A DNA stretch of 64,000 bases. It comes from Amorphophallus konjac (lineage: Eukaryota > Streptophyta > Magnoliopsida > Alismatales > Araceae). The stretch is taken from contig CM040117.1 of the NCBI GenBank assembly GCA_022559845.1, forward strand, positions 11,866,856 through 11,930,855. Reading direction: 5' to 3'. Each line of letters begins with the position of its first letter. Positions within the stretch are counted from its first letter, which is position 1. Shown here piece by piece: positions 10,516-21,827 of this stretch. Position numbers and translations under genes: made by a program. The notes under the pieces are model-generated. The model had not been told where the DNA came from. It made no database searches and saw only the letters and a list, made by a program, of their open reading frames with translations.

Positions 10516-11971
10516 ATGCCACCTAGAAGAAGTTCTCGACGTTCTACCTAGGGGGAACCCAGTGCTCGGAGACGTGAGGCCCCGACTCCTCCACCACAGC
10601 GGGCTCCTGCACCTCCTCGTGCACCAAGGTTGCCTCCATGGCCCATAATCGACCCTCGACTAGTCGATTTCATTGAGGTGAATGACATTCTTCCTGATCT
10701 ATGTGCACTATTTGAGATTCAAGACGGATGGGTTGATTTTGTCACAAGATATCCCCGATACTACCCCAACCTAGTCCAGCAATTCTATGGCAATTTGATT
10801 GAGAGAAATGAACGGTTATATACGGTTGTTCAAGGTGTTGAGATTACTATTACTTCGGACCTTTTTGAATAAGCCTTAGGCGTTTCAGCCAGGGGTGCAG
10901 ACATGGTTTTTGGTCATGGTGCCATTGAGGACACCTTTCTTGCTATGACCGGCTGTGAATATGTACGTGGTATCAGTGACTTGATTACATTGAATGCCAA
11001 CTATTTTCCACCATTGCAGCGAATCCTGCACCACATGTTTACTACATTCATATATCCCAAGAGTGGAAGCCGAAATGAAGTGACAGAAGTTCACAAGTTC
11101 TTGTTTTACTATGTTATGAATGGGATATTAGTTAACATGGGTCGGCTCATGACAGATTTGATTGTGACATGCCGTACCCAACTACGGAGGTCCTTGCCAT
11201 ATGCTTCACAACTGACAGGAGTGTTCATTTATGTTGGCATTAATCTGGGCGATGAACTATTTATTCGAGTCAGGCAAGATGATGTGTATAACAAACACAA
11301 GATCTTTTCTGACTTTGGATATTATTGGGGTCCCACGGCCAGTTACGCAGAAATGTGCCGGTTTATGGGGAAGAATCTGAGGTAGAAGAGGAAGAAGAGG
11401 AACAACAGTAGTAGGGTCAAGGGGAAGCCCCCCTCCAGTTCAGGTAGAGGATCAGCCTCCTCTACCTTCACCACCACATGTAGATTCGGAGATGCCTCGT
11501 CCTCCTCAGTTCTTTCACGGGGAGCCCTCTACTCAGGGCGCATGGCAGCCTTCTTGGGTAGATTCTGAGACTTTTGATAGGCATTTTTCTGGACTAGTCA
11601 CTCGCGTGGACACCTTTGGGAACCAACTCTCTACTTTTGGGGATCACATAGACATAGTGGGTGATATGCTGGACACCATCTCCAATCGCATAGATTCCTT
11701 CTCCATAGTCCTGGACACCTTATCCACTCAGATGACCACTCTCTCCACTCATATGACCACCCTCACCCAAAGCCACGAAGACTCACGTGAGGCCTTTCAT
11801 ATCATGAACCACACTCTTCTTGACATGCAAAGCCATGACATGGCCCGTGATGACTCCATTGCCAATCTTCAGTACCGCCTTTAGTTTCAAGACCACTCTC
11901 TTGAGGACATTCGACGCCGTCTTGGCTATCGGCCTCAACCTGAAGATCAGCCTCCTGTAGATGGCAACTGA
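10516..11971 (+). pseudogene. Env-like ORF of SIRE-1 with plant transposon protein domain
   Basis: ATG at 10516 gives a basic and Pro-rich N-terminus (PPRRSSRR, PPPQRAPAPPRAP). The middle (about 10640-11380) resembles the 'putative plant transposon protein' family, including LHHMFTTFIYPKSGSRNEV. The C-terminal part (11492-11884) shows heptad-like repeats (DTFGNQLSTFGDHID, LDTLSTQMTTLSTHM), so a coiled coil is likely. In-frame stops lie at 10549, 10870, 11383 and 11882, and one frame change lies between 11385 and 11492. SIRE-type elements are known for such an ORF, sometimes called env-like. Its function is unproven. Confidence 0.75.
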
Positions 11972-12626
11972 GGATTTTCTTTTGTTTCCTCCTCCAGTAT
12001 GTGTCCTTGGGTCTTGTGTCTTATTGGGTCTATTTTTCTTCTATCCCCTCCCCTCCTTTGATGATGCCAAAGGGGGAGAAGTAGTTAGAGTAGTTAGTGT
12101 AGGTTTATATTTTCGCTTATGCATGCATGTTGTATGAATGTTTGCAATCTGCATTTGTGAGCCATTTGTGAGTCAGTTTGCATTTGTCTTTGATCTGTGT
12201 CTAGAAGTCTTGCATTCTCTCAAGCATCAATGTACCTTGTACTGATGAACTAATGAAATGAAATGATGAATTGAATGCAATTGGTATTGGGTATTACATG
12301 ATGGTTCTTGTCTCTCATTTCCTCTCTACTTGGCAAATAAAATGTTTGAATGGTTGTGTTGCTTCGGCTTAATGAAATGATTACATGGTTTGATCACCTT
12401 GTGGATTATTGGCTTTGCCCATCCTCAAATTGGTTCTATATATATCAAATGGTGTCGGATGAAAGATAGGCTAGCCAGTCTGAAATCCTTCACGATGCAT
12501 GAGTGTAAACTTCACCTCGTACAAGAATCATGTGGGATATTGCACGGATATAATGTGTTGTTTTAAAGTTCCACATTTTCTCAAAGGCACACCAATGCAC
12601 TTAATAACTAGAGTTTTGTCATCATC
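11972..12626 (+). other. 3' untranslated region of SIRE-1
   Basis: This is AT-rich non-coding DNA between the env-like ORF and the PPT. It contains a second purine tract (AAAGGGGGAGAAG near 12069-12081), which is also typical of SIRE 3' ends. I see no other feature. Confidence 0.6.
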
Positions 12627-12640
12627 AAAAAGAGGGAGAT
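12627..12640 (+). promoter_or_regulatory. Polypurine tract of SIRE-1
   Basis: AAAAAGAGGGAGAT lies directly before the LTR start TGTTGAG, as expected for the plus-strand primer site. Confidence 0.8.
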
Positions 12641-14164
12641 TGTTGAGTCCCTCCAGGTGATTTTGATGATAACAAAACCCCGATATGGCCAACATGTTGA
12701 TAACTTTCACAACTGTTGTAGCAAGAGCACTTGTAAGCTCTCAAAGCCTTTTTCATCAAAGCAAATGCTCAAATCCATCTTGCCTCAAGAATGCCCATAT
12801 TTAGTCAAACCAAGCTCAAATTACATGGATCAAAATGTGGACACAGAAGTCCTTTGTATAAGGATATGTTTTATGGGCTAACAATGTTATTTTTGCAGGT
12901 TTTCCAGAGTCCGGTCGACCTATCTAGTTGGTGCGGTCGACCTAACTTTCCATCACCCAGAACTCTCCAAATTTACAGAGTTCGGTTGATCGCCAGCCCT
13001 AGACCGGTCGACCGATTCTCCCAGAGCTGAAAGCCACAACTTCTATCATAGTTAGGTCGACCAACCGACCTTGACCGGTCGACCGACCAACCTTGACCGG
13101 TCGACCGAACCCCTCGAAGCCCCTATTTTTGACTTTGTTTTCTACACGAGGGAAAAGCATCTTTTAAGGATTTTTTAATCCCAAAAGTCTCCAGACAAGC
13201 CTGAATTTGTGGATATGTGTCTTGGCATGTCCCTTGACCATTCAAGGGTTATATGAACATCTCTTTGGGGTAGGAAACCCTAATCACAAAAGGGTTTCAA
13301 AGGAAGGGTATCAAAGGAGAAAAAGAGATGAAGGAAGAACTTCGTGAATAGTGTTTCGTCCAAGCATTCTTCATCAAATCTCAAGCATTTGAAGATCATC
13401 ATGAAGCCATTCAAGTGGAAATCAAGCTGAGAAGCAAACTTCATCAAAGATCTTCTTCATCCACTAAGGGGGAGCTTAAATCTGAAGTTTTCTTTTGTGT
13501 TTCTACTTCTATTTTTCATTGAGTTTCAAGTGTGTGTTTTTGTAATCTCTAAACATATGTGTGTGTGTGGATCTACCCAGATCCGTGTGTGTGTCTGTGT
13601 GTGTGTGGCTTTCCTTCACATTTCTGTGTGATTCGATGCTTGTGCACCATCGTGGGAGTTCCAAACTCTTCACGAGTGTGTGTGTGTGTTTTGTTCTTGT
13701 AATCCTTTACAAGATAGTGTGTGAATCCTCACAGTTAGTGAAAGGTGGACGTAGGTTGCCGTCATTGGATCCGAACCACCTAAAAATTACTGTCCTTGGT
13801 GTGGTTTGATACTTTTCTCCTACCCCCGTTCTGTGCTAGCACACACTTTATCACTCTCTTGCATTTTCCGTTCAGATCTAGCATAATTTGTCATTTCTAT
13901 ATTAGATCTTTGGTATATCAAAAGGTAGGTTCGGATTGACAAGGTCACTCTTGTCAGGAAGATAATACCTTGCGTGAGCAGAATCTTTTGATTTATATCT
14001 TCGCCATAGTACCAAGGATCTCCTTTGTGTGATAGGTTTTGATAGATCTATTTATTATTTCATCAGATCCAAGTCTCTAAAAGGTTGTTTCATCATATCT
14101 GTTTAATTCTGGAAAAAGTTTTGTAAAATTTGTAATCACCCAATTCACCCCCTCTTGGGTGTCA
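12641..14164 (+). repeat. 3' LTR of SIRE-1
   Basis: It starts TGTTGAGTCC and ends CTTGGGTGTCA (1524 bp). The order is palindromes with core GGTCGACC (12905-13110), TG microsatellites (13558-13609 and 13674-13690), then the block GTGGACGTAGG ... CCGAACCACC (13745-13785), which also occurs in the other two copia LTRs of the window. The LTR start, with GATTTTGATGATAACAAA, is the usual SIRE form. Confidence 0.85.
12905..13110. repeat. GGTCGACC palindromes in SIRE-1 LTR
   Basis: Several copies of CGGTCGACC or CCGGTCGACCG occur irregularly here, with degenerate ones such as CGGTTGATCG between them. Confidence 0.75.
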
Positions 14165-15896
14165 TTGATCGCGGGACTTCACTTACCTTGGTATTTGTTA
14201 TCATAAAGCTATTGTTGAACTTTACATTATCGGCCAAACTTTATTGTTGTACTCGTGGAAGTAGCTTGATTTATAACTTGAAGATGCAAGAACGGGCACG
14301 GACAGTGTCCAAGGGCTCGACGCTAGCCTTCTCGGCGGATGGTCGGAAACATACTATAAACCATGGGTTATGATGAACACTGACGTCGTATTGCACTGGG
14401 AGTACTTTTTTTATAAACGGGTGAAAATCACGAGGCTCATCATAAAATTTTACTTGCTTATTACATGACTTTCTAGAACATAACCTTTATGGTTATGAAA
14501 AGTACATTCTCATTACACGCTAGTACATTCTCGTTACACGAAAGGCCAAACTTACATCTATATTTCAATTGTGCTTAATCATGTTCACATATCTTGTTTA
14601 TACCTTGTTACTAGTGTTACTTTGATTTTTATTCGTATGATTTATCTAGTTTTTTTATCTTACTTTCTAGAGCTAAACTGTTAATTACTTAAATATTACC
14701 TTCATGTTGATACGAAGATACCTACTGGGCAAGTGTGCTCATTCTCTACTTTTCCTATCTTTTTCAGGAAATTCTAGTGGATCGGATTCGGATTACTCAA
14801 ATGATGGATCCAAGGGCGAGAGCGATTGATGGACGAGAGGAGCCCTAGTTAGTCTAGTCATGAGTCATATTGTAATTAGGTTCCTTCACTGTAATTAGGC
14901 GGTGAAGTTGATCATGTTATGTAAATTTTCCTTTATTGAGTCTAGTGAATTATTATGTCAAGGAGTCAAGAGTTAGCTTGTAAACTTGATTTATGATTTA
15001 ATAAAGTTAGATTTTTTAGTACATTACCTTGTGTTCACTCTTATGTGTGTGAATATTTGGCGCTCTGATTGTCATTCTCGCTTGAGACTTTATTTGGCAG
15101 CTGTTCACGTTCCCGACTTAATTTCGCTGCATATCTCGAGGCGTGATAATATCAAACTATTCTCTAGAAAAGGTAAGAGTGGATCCCCAAATTCCAACAA
15201 CTTGGGGAGGACCTTCTGCATGTAGTAGGTTTTGGATGACCAAGCCTTGACCCTCAAGTTCACAATGTTTCTCATATTATGGTCAAAGCACTGAAACACA
15301 TCTTCTGGGAGCTCTTTCACAACTCTAACGTGGCTCCTAAGTGTATCACTAAAGTAATCTTAATCAAAAATCTCTCCAAATTTGTTGCAAGGGAGTTTGG
15401 GAAAAAATAATGTTATTACTTCAAATGTTCCACTTAACTAAGAGAGCTAAGTACTTTTTGGCCACTTTTCAAAAACTAAGAACTAATAAAGAGTATTCTT
15501 GTCACTATGAGATGTACAAAGGCATTGTATAAAGATAACTATGTCAAATGGTCTAGATACCAGTCATCCAACATTCAAAAAATGAGAAGATGCACACTTC
15601 AAAGTTCAGAAATGAAAGTGGTAAAGCAAATAAAAGTGCATGCTATTCCATCTACATCCCAAATAAAGAAGGAATCATATACTAAAACCCAAATTTCAAA
15701 ATAAAGTGGTATAGGATGAATTTTATGTTAACCTAGAATCAAGCCAAATGCTGTTTAAGTGAAACATTGGAATGACTAGAGTTGCATTTAACAATCCTGC
15801 TACAGCAACTACATCACAAATCTGCATCAAAGGAATCAACTTGTCAAATAAAATGGTTACATGGATGGAGAGGGGAAAATCTACCACCCAAGAGCA
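14165..15896. other. Unassigned AT-rich region between elements
   Basis: I recognise no element here. On the plus strand a pyrimidine-rich stretch and AG near 14768 precede a short Ser/Asp-rich frame ending at 14829, with AATAAAG near 15000, which could be the last exon and poly(A) signal of a gene fragment. On the minus strand 15105-15320 has an ORF (ELPEDVFQCFDHNMRNIV, KLLEFGDPLLPF) that I cannot name. Its 3' flank also has a plus-strand donor-like GTAAGAG at 15173. The LTR start of the next element probably lies near the right end. All of this is weak. Confidence 0.3.
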
Positions 15897-16597
15897 TGGC
15901 CCAACTAGGTCTAATTTGACCCAACCAGGCCCAGCTCCCCAAAGTGACAGCCCCATTCTAGGCCCACTTACTCCAAGCCCAATAACCCTCTCGGACCAGC
16001 ATTTCCTAGGCGACCCCCGGGTCCGAAAGTCCGAGCGAAATGTCGATTGGGAAAGCCCCGACAAGGGCCCAGCGCACCCTGTCCGAGCTATGCCTCCATC
16101 ACTCGGAGGGACTCTCAACAGGTGCCCTAAGCTTGAACCGACTGTCAGAAGCACATGTAAGCATCCATTACACATCCTCCGGGAGCAGGGAACTCCAAGG
16201 GATAAGGGAGAGCATAGTCCTCGTGCTATTAAGACCCCACGACAATGACGTAACCTCTCCAGAATCCCCTCGGCTCCCTGGACTCTTACGCTAAAACGGA
16301 CTGCTATATAAACCCCAGAGAGCCCTCCGAGAAACGGGGGAAGAAGCATCCAGAAAGAAAACCACCACACCTCTTGGTGGAGAATAATCTCTCACCCTTT
16401 CTTTCCTACCACCTCTCTTCGCACCCGTGCTCTATCACATTTGCTGACTTAGGCATCAGGGGGTTTTCCCCGGGATTCCATCTCTGGGCACCTCTGACAT
16501 GTTTCCCCTCTTGCAGATTATATACGCGTGGTGACCATGAACAAAGATTCTTCCGGGATCTCACGACTCAGGAGCAATGCAAGATTACCCCTCTTCA
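15897..16597 (+). repeat. 5' LTR of T1 (left end uncertain)
   Basis: GC-rich sequence with a TATA box (TATATAAA, 16305-16312) and an end ...CTCTTCA two bases before the PBS. Candidate starts are TGGCCC (15897), TGACCC (15917) and TGACAG (15945). No second LTR of T1 is in the window to decide. Confidence 0.55.
16305..16312 (+). promoter_or_regulatory. TATA box of T1 LTR
   Basis: TATATAAA followed by CCCC, about 290 bp before the LTR end. Confidence 0.55.
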
Positions 16598-16599
16598 TC

Positions 16600-16617
16600 T
16601 GGCGCCGTATGTGGGAA
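16600..16617 (+). promoter_or_regulatory. Primer binding site of T1
   Basis: TGGCGCCGTATGTGGGAA starts two bases after the LTR end. TGGCGCCGT-type sites are common in Tat-lineage elements. Confidence 0.75.
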
Positions 16618-16869
16618 ACGAGCAAAGAGCCTTCATGATGCGGAGAAATTCCGGTAGGAGAACCAACGGTGACAAATGGAAGACCGTGGTAGCAGACAGA
16701 GGACCTGTACCTCCCCACCCCGTGAAAAACCTCCCCTCCAAAGACAATGATCAAGCTGATGAGCCACCTCCACCGCCCGCGGAGGTGCGATCCCCCAACG
16801 GGAATTCTGACGCCCTCTATGCCCTCAACGCTAAACTGGTCATCCTCGTTGAATTAATGAGGACCCAGG

Positions 16870-18629
16870 TGTAGATATATTTTCTCCCTTCCATACATTC
16901 CTTCCAAGTGTCTTCCCGATGTCTATTCTACCATATCTGACATGAGAAACAGATGAAGACAGAAGGAAAAGGGGAAGTATAACAAACTGTGATCGCCACC
17001 AAAGCGCCGGACGTGATGAACATGCCATGCCTTGGAAAGAGGGAGAGACACTCGCCTAGCTACAGCGCTGGGAAGATAAGCGGTCCAGGTAGAACCGACT
17101 ATAGCTTGCACGGTCTTACGATAGACCACCTAGGGGCACTGCAGGAGGTGCAGGATGAAGGACTCCTGGCTGTTGAACGGCTTAGTCACGACCGCAGGAA
17201 GATGATGGACGGTCCAATCGGCACCGCACGTCCTCTCGAACGGACCGTAGAGCACCGCGCAAGACCTCCGAGCCAGAAGTCGCAAAGGGGTCCAACCTCC
17301 ACCCTCTCCAGCCGGCCAGAGGGGATGGGCCTCGTGCTAGGGATTGCTGACCTGCAAAAACAACGTGAAAACACAAAGAAACAACCTAGATTAGAACTGA
17401 GAGGTGTAGTAAATGTCAAAATAATAAGAAGTGAACGTGACTAAGTGGAAAGGAGGATACCTGGGAGATTTTAAACCCCTAGGGTGTCAAAAACGCAGGT
17501 GGATGTGTGCATGGTAATGAGGATGAAGAAAAACGTGGGGAGAGAATGATAGGAATAGTGCATGCAATGACAAAGAAGACAAAACAAATCAAACATAAAG
17601 ACTCAAAACTTGACTACTCCCTGAATCGGAGGCTTATATGGACGTAGAAAGCCTCCCTCCTTGGTGCTAGGTCGCTCAAGAATGCGGCAGGGCTTCGCCG
17701 TGACCAAAATCTCCCCCCCTTTTCAAACCCGGCCTTTAGGGTCTATTTATAGAGCCTAGAAAGCCTAGCTCGAAATTAGGGTTTCTAATGGATATTAATC
17801 CGAGATATCAAAAGATAAAGTGAAGATAATATCCTCAGCTTTTGTTAGGATCAAATCTCATCCGATTTGGTTGAGAATCCACGGAGAAAATCGAGGACAA
17901 AGTTGAGGGTTTAACCACGGATAAAAGGGATAAAAATCAGTTGAAATTCAACAATCGACGGGATGAACAGTCTTACGATAGACCGCTCAACTAGATGGGC
18001 GGCCATCTACTGGCCATCCAACCCTGTCGGTGGAAATTCAAAAAAATCATCAATAATCCAAATTATCCGTTGAACTGACCGAAACCTTCGCCATTGGACT
18101 CTCAGAGATGAACGGCTCATATTCGACCGTTCAAAGGTAGAGCGCCCAAAGACTAACCGTTCTAGCCTTGTCGGTGGAAAATCAAAAATAGCTAAGGTAA
18201 TTAGATAATTATATGAGAAAATCATTCAGCGCAGGACTCTGAGATATGAGCGGTCACAACCAGTCCGTCCATCAAGTTGAATGGCTAGGAGAGGCCCGCG
18301 TAAGTGCTTGTCGGTGGAAATTTAGAAATTTAACCAAATTACTCCAAAATATATGGACGGCCAACGATCAACCGCACATGAATTGAGCGGTCAGGTATGA
18401 ACCGTACATTCACTTGGTCGTTGAAACTCATGAAAAAGCCCAATCAACCGAAACCAAGGCCTGTTAAGCCCTGAATCAACTTGGACCTAACCAAGGAGGG
18501 AGGCTACCCATAAAATTGGCCCAAAGCAAGCCTGAAAACAGCCCCAACGAGTGATAGACAACTCGAGGCATCAACAAATGGGAGTACAAGGAACGACTCG
18601 ACTTATCGGCAAAAAAACGGGTGTCAACA
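16870..18629 (-). repeat. Solo LTR of Ogre-type family B with 5 bp target duplication
   Basis: It begins TGTAGATATA and ends GGTGTCAACA on the plus strand, 1760 bp, flanked by CCAGG at 16865-16869 and again at 18630-18634. It is nearly identical by eye to the complete 5' LTR of element B (54268-56026), including the TATA box (TATAAATA, minus, 17744-17751). A solo LTR is the usual product of recombination between the two LTRs of one element. It splits T1 gag. Confidence 0.92.
17080..18405. repeat. Palindrome units in Ogre-B solo LTR
   Basis: Units of 19-20 nt start at 17080, 17110, 17177, 17209, 17967, 17999, 18112, 18250, 18357 and 18387. Neighbours are 30-32 nt apart where adjacent. Examples are ACGGTCTTACGATAGACCAC and GCGGTCAGGTATGAACCGT. 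Confidence 0.8.
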
Positions 18630-20099
18630 CCAGGCGGCAAGGGAAGAGAAGTCACGACTTCTCGGGGAGAGCCCCCCCGCAGTGGAGCTTCCCAACAAAT
18701 CATCGGAGGCCGCTTCACCCTCTGAGGGCGACGGCGTATACGTAATCGGTCGGGAGAACCCTTACATGCCCCCCCTCTAGAACAAGAAGCCTCCTCCAGC
18801 CTGAGGAGAGGAGGAACCGGGACACGACGATCGTTCCCAAAAATTGATCCCCCCAAGGGACGGCGCGGCAGCCCGCAGGGGCTCCCCCACAGCCCCTCGG
18901 TTCAACGACAATCGGAGTTATCCCTCCAGTTGCGGGACTTTGAGCAATGATTCACGCAACAAGAGCGTGCCCTCCCCGCCTTGCAGTAAACTTCCGCCAA
19001 GGAAGATGAGGAGCAATCCCCATTCTCCGACCATATCTTGAAGGCCGAGATCTCCCCCAAAATCTCAATGCCAACCTTCAAGTCATACGATGACCAGGGA
19101 GACCTGGTCGACCACTATGACAGCTTCGATGCCCGGATGACCTTGCATGGGGCCTCCGACGCTGTCAAGTGTCGAGCGTTCGTGACCACCTTAGTCCAAG
19201 GCGCCAAGGCCTGGTTTTGAACACTCACCCCCAGCAGCATTCACGGCTTCAGGCAAGTTTGGTGAGTATTCAAGGAAAGCTTCGCCGGCAGTGGCCCTCC
19301 AAGGTCAGTAGCAGAGTTGTTGGCACTAAAGAAGGCGCAGGGGGAAAAGCTTCGGGCTTATATTAACCGATTCAAATCGGAGACCCTGTGCTTCCCTCGC
19401 TTGGTAGTTGCCTCAGCCATCACCGCGCTGATCGGAGGCACCCGTGATGAGAACTTCTGGCGAGAGCTGGTCCTCCATCCCCCCACCTCCCTTGCCGATC
19501 TGGTGCCCCTAGCCCTGCGCCACGCAGAGTGCGAGGAAGTCCTCAGCGCTTGCCGTGGCCCGACGGGCTCAGGCCGGGAGGGGGACAAGAAGCGACCATC
19601 TGAGCAAGGCCCGGGCCAAGCAAAGCGGCGGAACCAAGATGGGGAGTGGATGGAGCCCCCTCGGAAGTACGAGCAGTACACTCCCTTATCCGCCCCCATC
19701 TATGAGATATACGAAGACATCAAGGGCTTGGGCCTTCTCCGCCAACCCGAGCCAATGAAGGCCAAACACCGTAACCGCTGCAAACATTGCCAGTTCCACA
19801 ATGACCATGGGCACCATACCGAAGAATGTCACCAGCTCAAGGATGAGATCGAGCGTCTCTTCCGCCAGGGAGGCTTATCTCGGTACGTGTCCGAGCACCA
19901 AAAGGAGGACCATGGCATTCCAAAAGAGATTGACAATTGCCCCCGTGGGGTCCACATCAATGTCATTTCTGGCGGAGCGACATCAGGAGGAGACAGTAGC
20001 CGAGGAAGGAAGCTTCACGCTAAGCGGGCAAGCAGGGCCCACGAACCCCCCAAAGCCCCGCCGGTGAGCGAACAAGAGGCCTTGGTGTTCTCCGACTAA

Positions 20100-20250
20100 G
20101 ACCTGGAAGGATTATCCACCCCGCACGATGACGCTCTTGTAGTTTTAGCTACCATAAACCATTGTAACGTAGACAGGATATTGGTTGACAATGGTAGTGC
20201 CCCTGATATACTCTCGTACGAGTGTTTTCTTAAGATGGGTGAGACCCCGT
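20100..20250 (+). pseudogene. Protease N-terminal part of T1 copy 1
   Basis: It follows the gag stop in the same frame. The active site is [13 protein letters not shown] (DNGSA in place of the usual DNGSS), then FLKMGETP, where N1 is inserted. The C-terminal half resumes at 30478. Copy 2 shows the same arrangement. Confidence 0.8.
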
Positions 20251-20387
20251 TGTAGATGCCTAATTTCAGACATCCCGCGGACCCTTTGTTTAGCCACCAT
20301 AGAAGTGACACCTTTCTTCTTGGTTGATTGAGATTGTGGAGTCTCATCCTTGTTTAGGTAGGCTCCACCCTGTCCCTTCGCGGATCC
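20251..20387 (+). repeat. Truncated 5' LTR of N1 copy 1
   Basis: The first 137 bp match the start of the 3' LTR at 29064, up to CGCGGATCC. After that the sequence goes directly to the region before the G-patch ORF, so most of the LTR and any PBS are missing. Copy 2 has the same break point. Confidence 0.85.
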
Positions 20388-20462
20388 ATTTTTCACCAAG
20401 ACACTTCGAGGGAAGAGCTACTCTCATCTCTTGATTTAACCAAACCAGCTCCAACCCCAACC

Positions 20463-21827
20463 ATGCTGCCAACTCAGTTTGAACCAACCCCTGTTGTTGA
20501 TGAGTCCTTTTTGACCTCTACCCCAATTGAGCTAGCTCTGATTCAGCTTCCCCAACATGAATCCATTCCTTTTGATGAATCAGATGTTGGATTTGCTCTC
20601 CCAAATCAAGATGTCATTCCAACTAACCAATCAAGCTCTCCACATATCCCTAACCCTCAGATTGCTCCTCCTTTACAAATTCTGGCTGACATCTCCACAG
20701 TGTTGGACCCGGCCACGATCATGTCATCAAAAGACGAGGAGCCCATTATCTCCGCTCTGGATGTCCATCAATCTACTCCATCCTTTGAATCTTTAGAGTC
20801 ACCCGCACCTAGGGAGAACCCCCAAGATGTAGGATGGCACATAATGTCCGAGATGGGTTATTCAGTTGGCGCAGGGTTAGGAAAGGAAGAACAAGGAATC
20901 AAAGAGCCAATTGAGAAAAATGGAACATTTGAGAGATTTGGATTAGGGTGTCAACCAACTAAGGTTAGCAATGAGGAATCAACAAGGTGGAATTTGCACA
21001 ATCATTTTGTAAAGGAATCATGTCCTTTGGAAGAGAGAATCATCAATGTGGAAATGTTTCATGAAGATGAACATGTAGATCCAAAAGAAAAGCCAGATGA
21101 TGTAGACATAGAGGATTTGGGTTTATCAAAACTATTCTCTGAAGACTCCTTGTCCCACTTGATAACTCAAGAAGAAATCCATGAAGCAAAAGGAGAACCG
21201 ACTCTGTTAGTCCTCCTCTCTTTCCTACTTCTCTTGTTCACATCATTCAAAAGTGGTTCCATCTCCAAAGCTGATCAATTCCAAGAAGCACAGCTCGAAG
21301 CTATCATTGAAAAGCCCACTCTAGGGGCAAAACTCTCAAATCATGATTCCCCAGCTCGGGAATGTTCATCCTCCATCCTTAATCACACACTTCCAATCAA
21401 CAGCCCTACCAGGGGCATCTGCTCTGTACATAATGGGTCAGCTTTAGAAGAGTCCAAACCTTTGGCTACACCACACAAGAAGGTTAGGGGAACCCGAATT
21501 CCCTACAAACTTTGGCCAGGTCTAGCCGAAAGTTATAATTTGTTAACTTAGATCTTAATGTTCAGTTTAATGAATTCAATAAAACTGTTAGAAGATGAAG
21601 AACGATCCAACCCGCCTCCTATGCTAAAACATATTCAAGTCAAAGAGCCCATTAATCCTAGTAGGTATAGGGGTCATGTCCACGGCCGTGTCCTTGCTTT
21701 CCATTCACTTGAACCTTGTTTCCAGCCTACCAAGGAGATGGACTGCTCCTCTTCCTCCATCCAGCAGTCCCCAGAGTGCCCAGATGACATCATCCACTCT
21801 GTAGGAACCCTTGTACATAGTTTATAG
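20463..21827 (+). pseudogene. G-patch ORF of N1 copy 1
   Basis: The ATG at 20463 opens a 362-codon frame. A TAG at 21549-21551 interrupts it, and the same frame then runs to 21827. The N-terminal third is Pro/Ser/acidic. A G-patch-like motif (GWHIMSEMGYSVGAGLGKEE) lies near residues 123-142 and FERFGLG follows. A hydrophobic run (LLVLLSFLLLLF) is near residue 255. A G-patch between protease and RT is a Tat/Ogre feature, so this is probably what remains of a pol gene. The start is tentative because the upstream coding part is deleted. Confidence 0.7.

Larger units (their letters stand above)
10355..14164 (+). mobile_element. 3' part of a SIRE/Maximus-type Ty1/copia element (SIRE-1)
   Basis: The segment holds an env-like ORF, a purine tract and a 3' LTR in the order typical of SIRE-type copia elements, which carry an extra ORF downstream of pol. 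Gag and pol are missing because element A adjoins at 10354. The rest may lie left of the window on the far side of element A. Confidence 0.8.
16635..20099 (+). pseudogene. Gag of T1 copy 1, split by solo LTR
   Basis: It starts at ATG 16635 or 16638 (MMRRNSGR), with a Pro-rich stretch (EPPPPPAE) before the insertion at 16869/16870. It resumes at 18635. The gag domain spans about 19000-19400: MPTFKSYDDQGDLVDHYDSF, MTLHGASDAVKCRAF, VQGAKAWF, LRAYINRF. Then come a charged stretch and a zinc-binding motif (CKHCQFHNDHGHHTEEC, about 19780-19830). Stops lie near 18950, 18990, 19219 and 19261. The C-terminal part 19317-20099 is one open frame. Copy 2 is at 56032-57476. Confidence 0.85.

Noticed and set aside
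10516..11971. True retroviral envelope gene
   Set aside because: No signal peptide or clear membrane segment is seen. The similarity is to the plant transposon protein family, and the env-like name is only positional.
15723..16370. Long minus-strand ORF (215 codons)
   Set aside because: It runs antisense through the GC-rich T1 LTR, has no recognisable motif and no support from composition.
20463..21827. Host G-patch protein gene
   Set aside because: It lies between LTRs of N1, and G-patch motifs of this kind are part of Tat/Ogre pol (compare 3722-5867 and 48937-50979).
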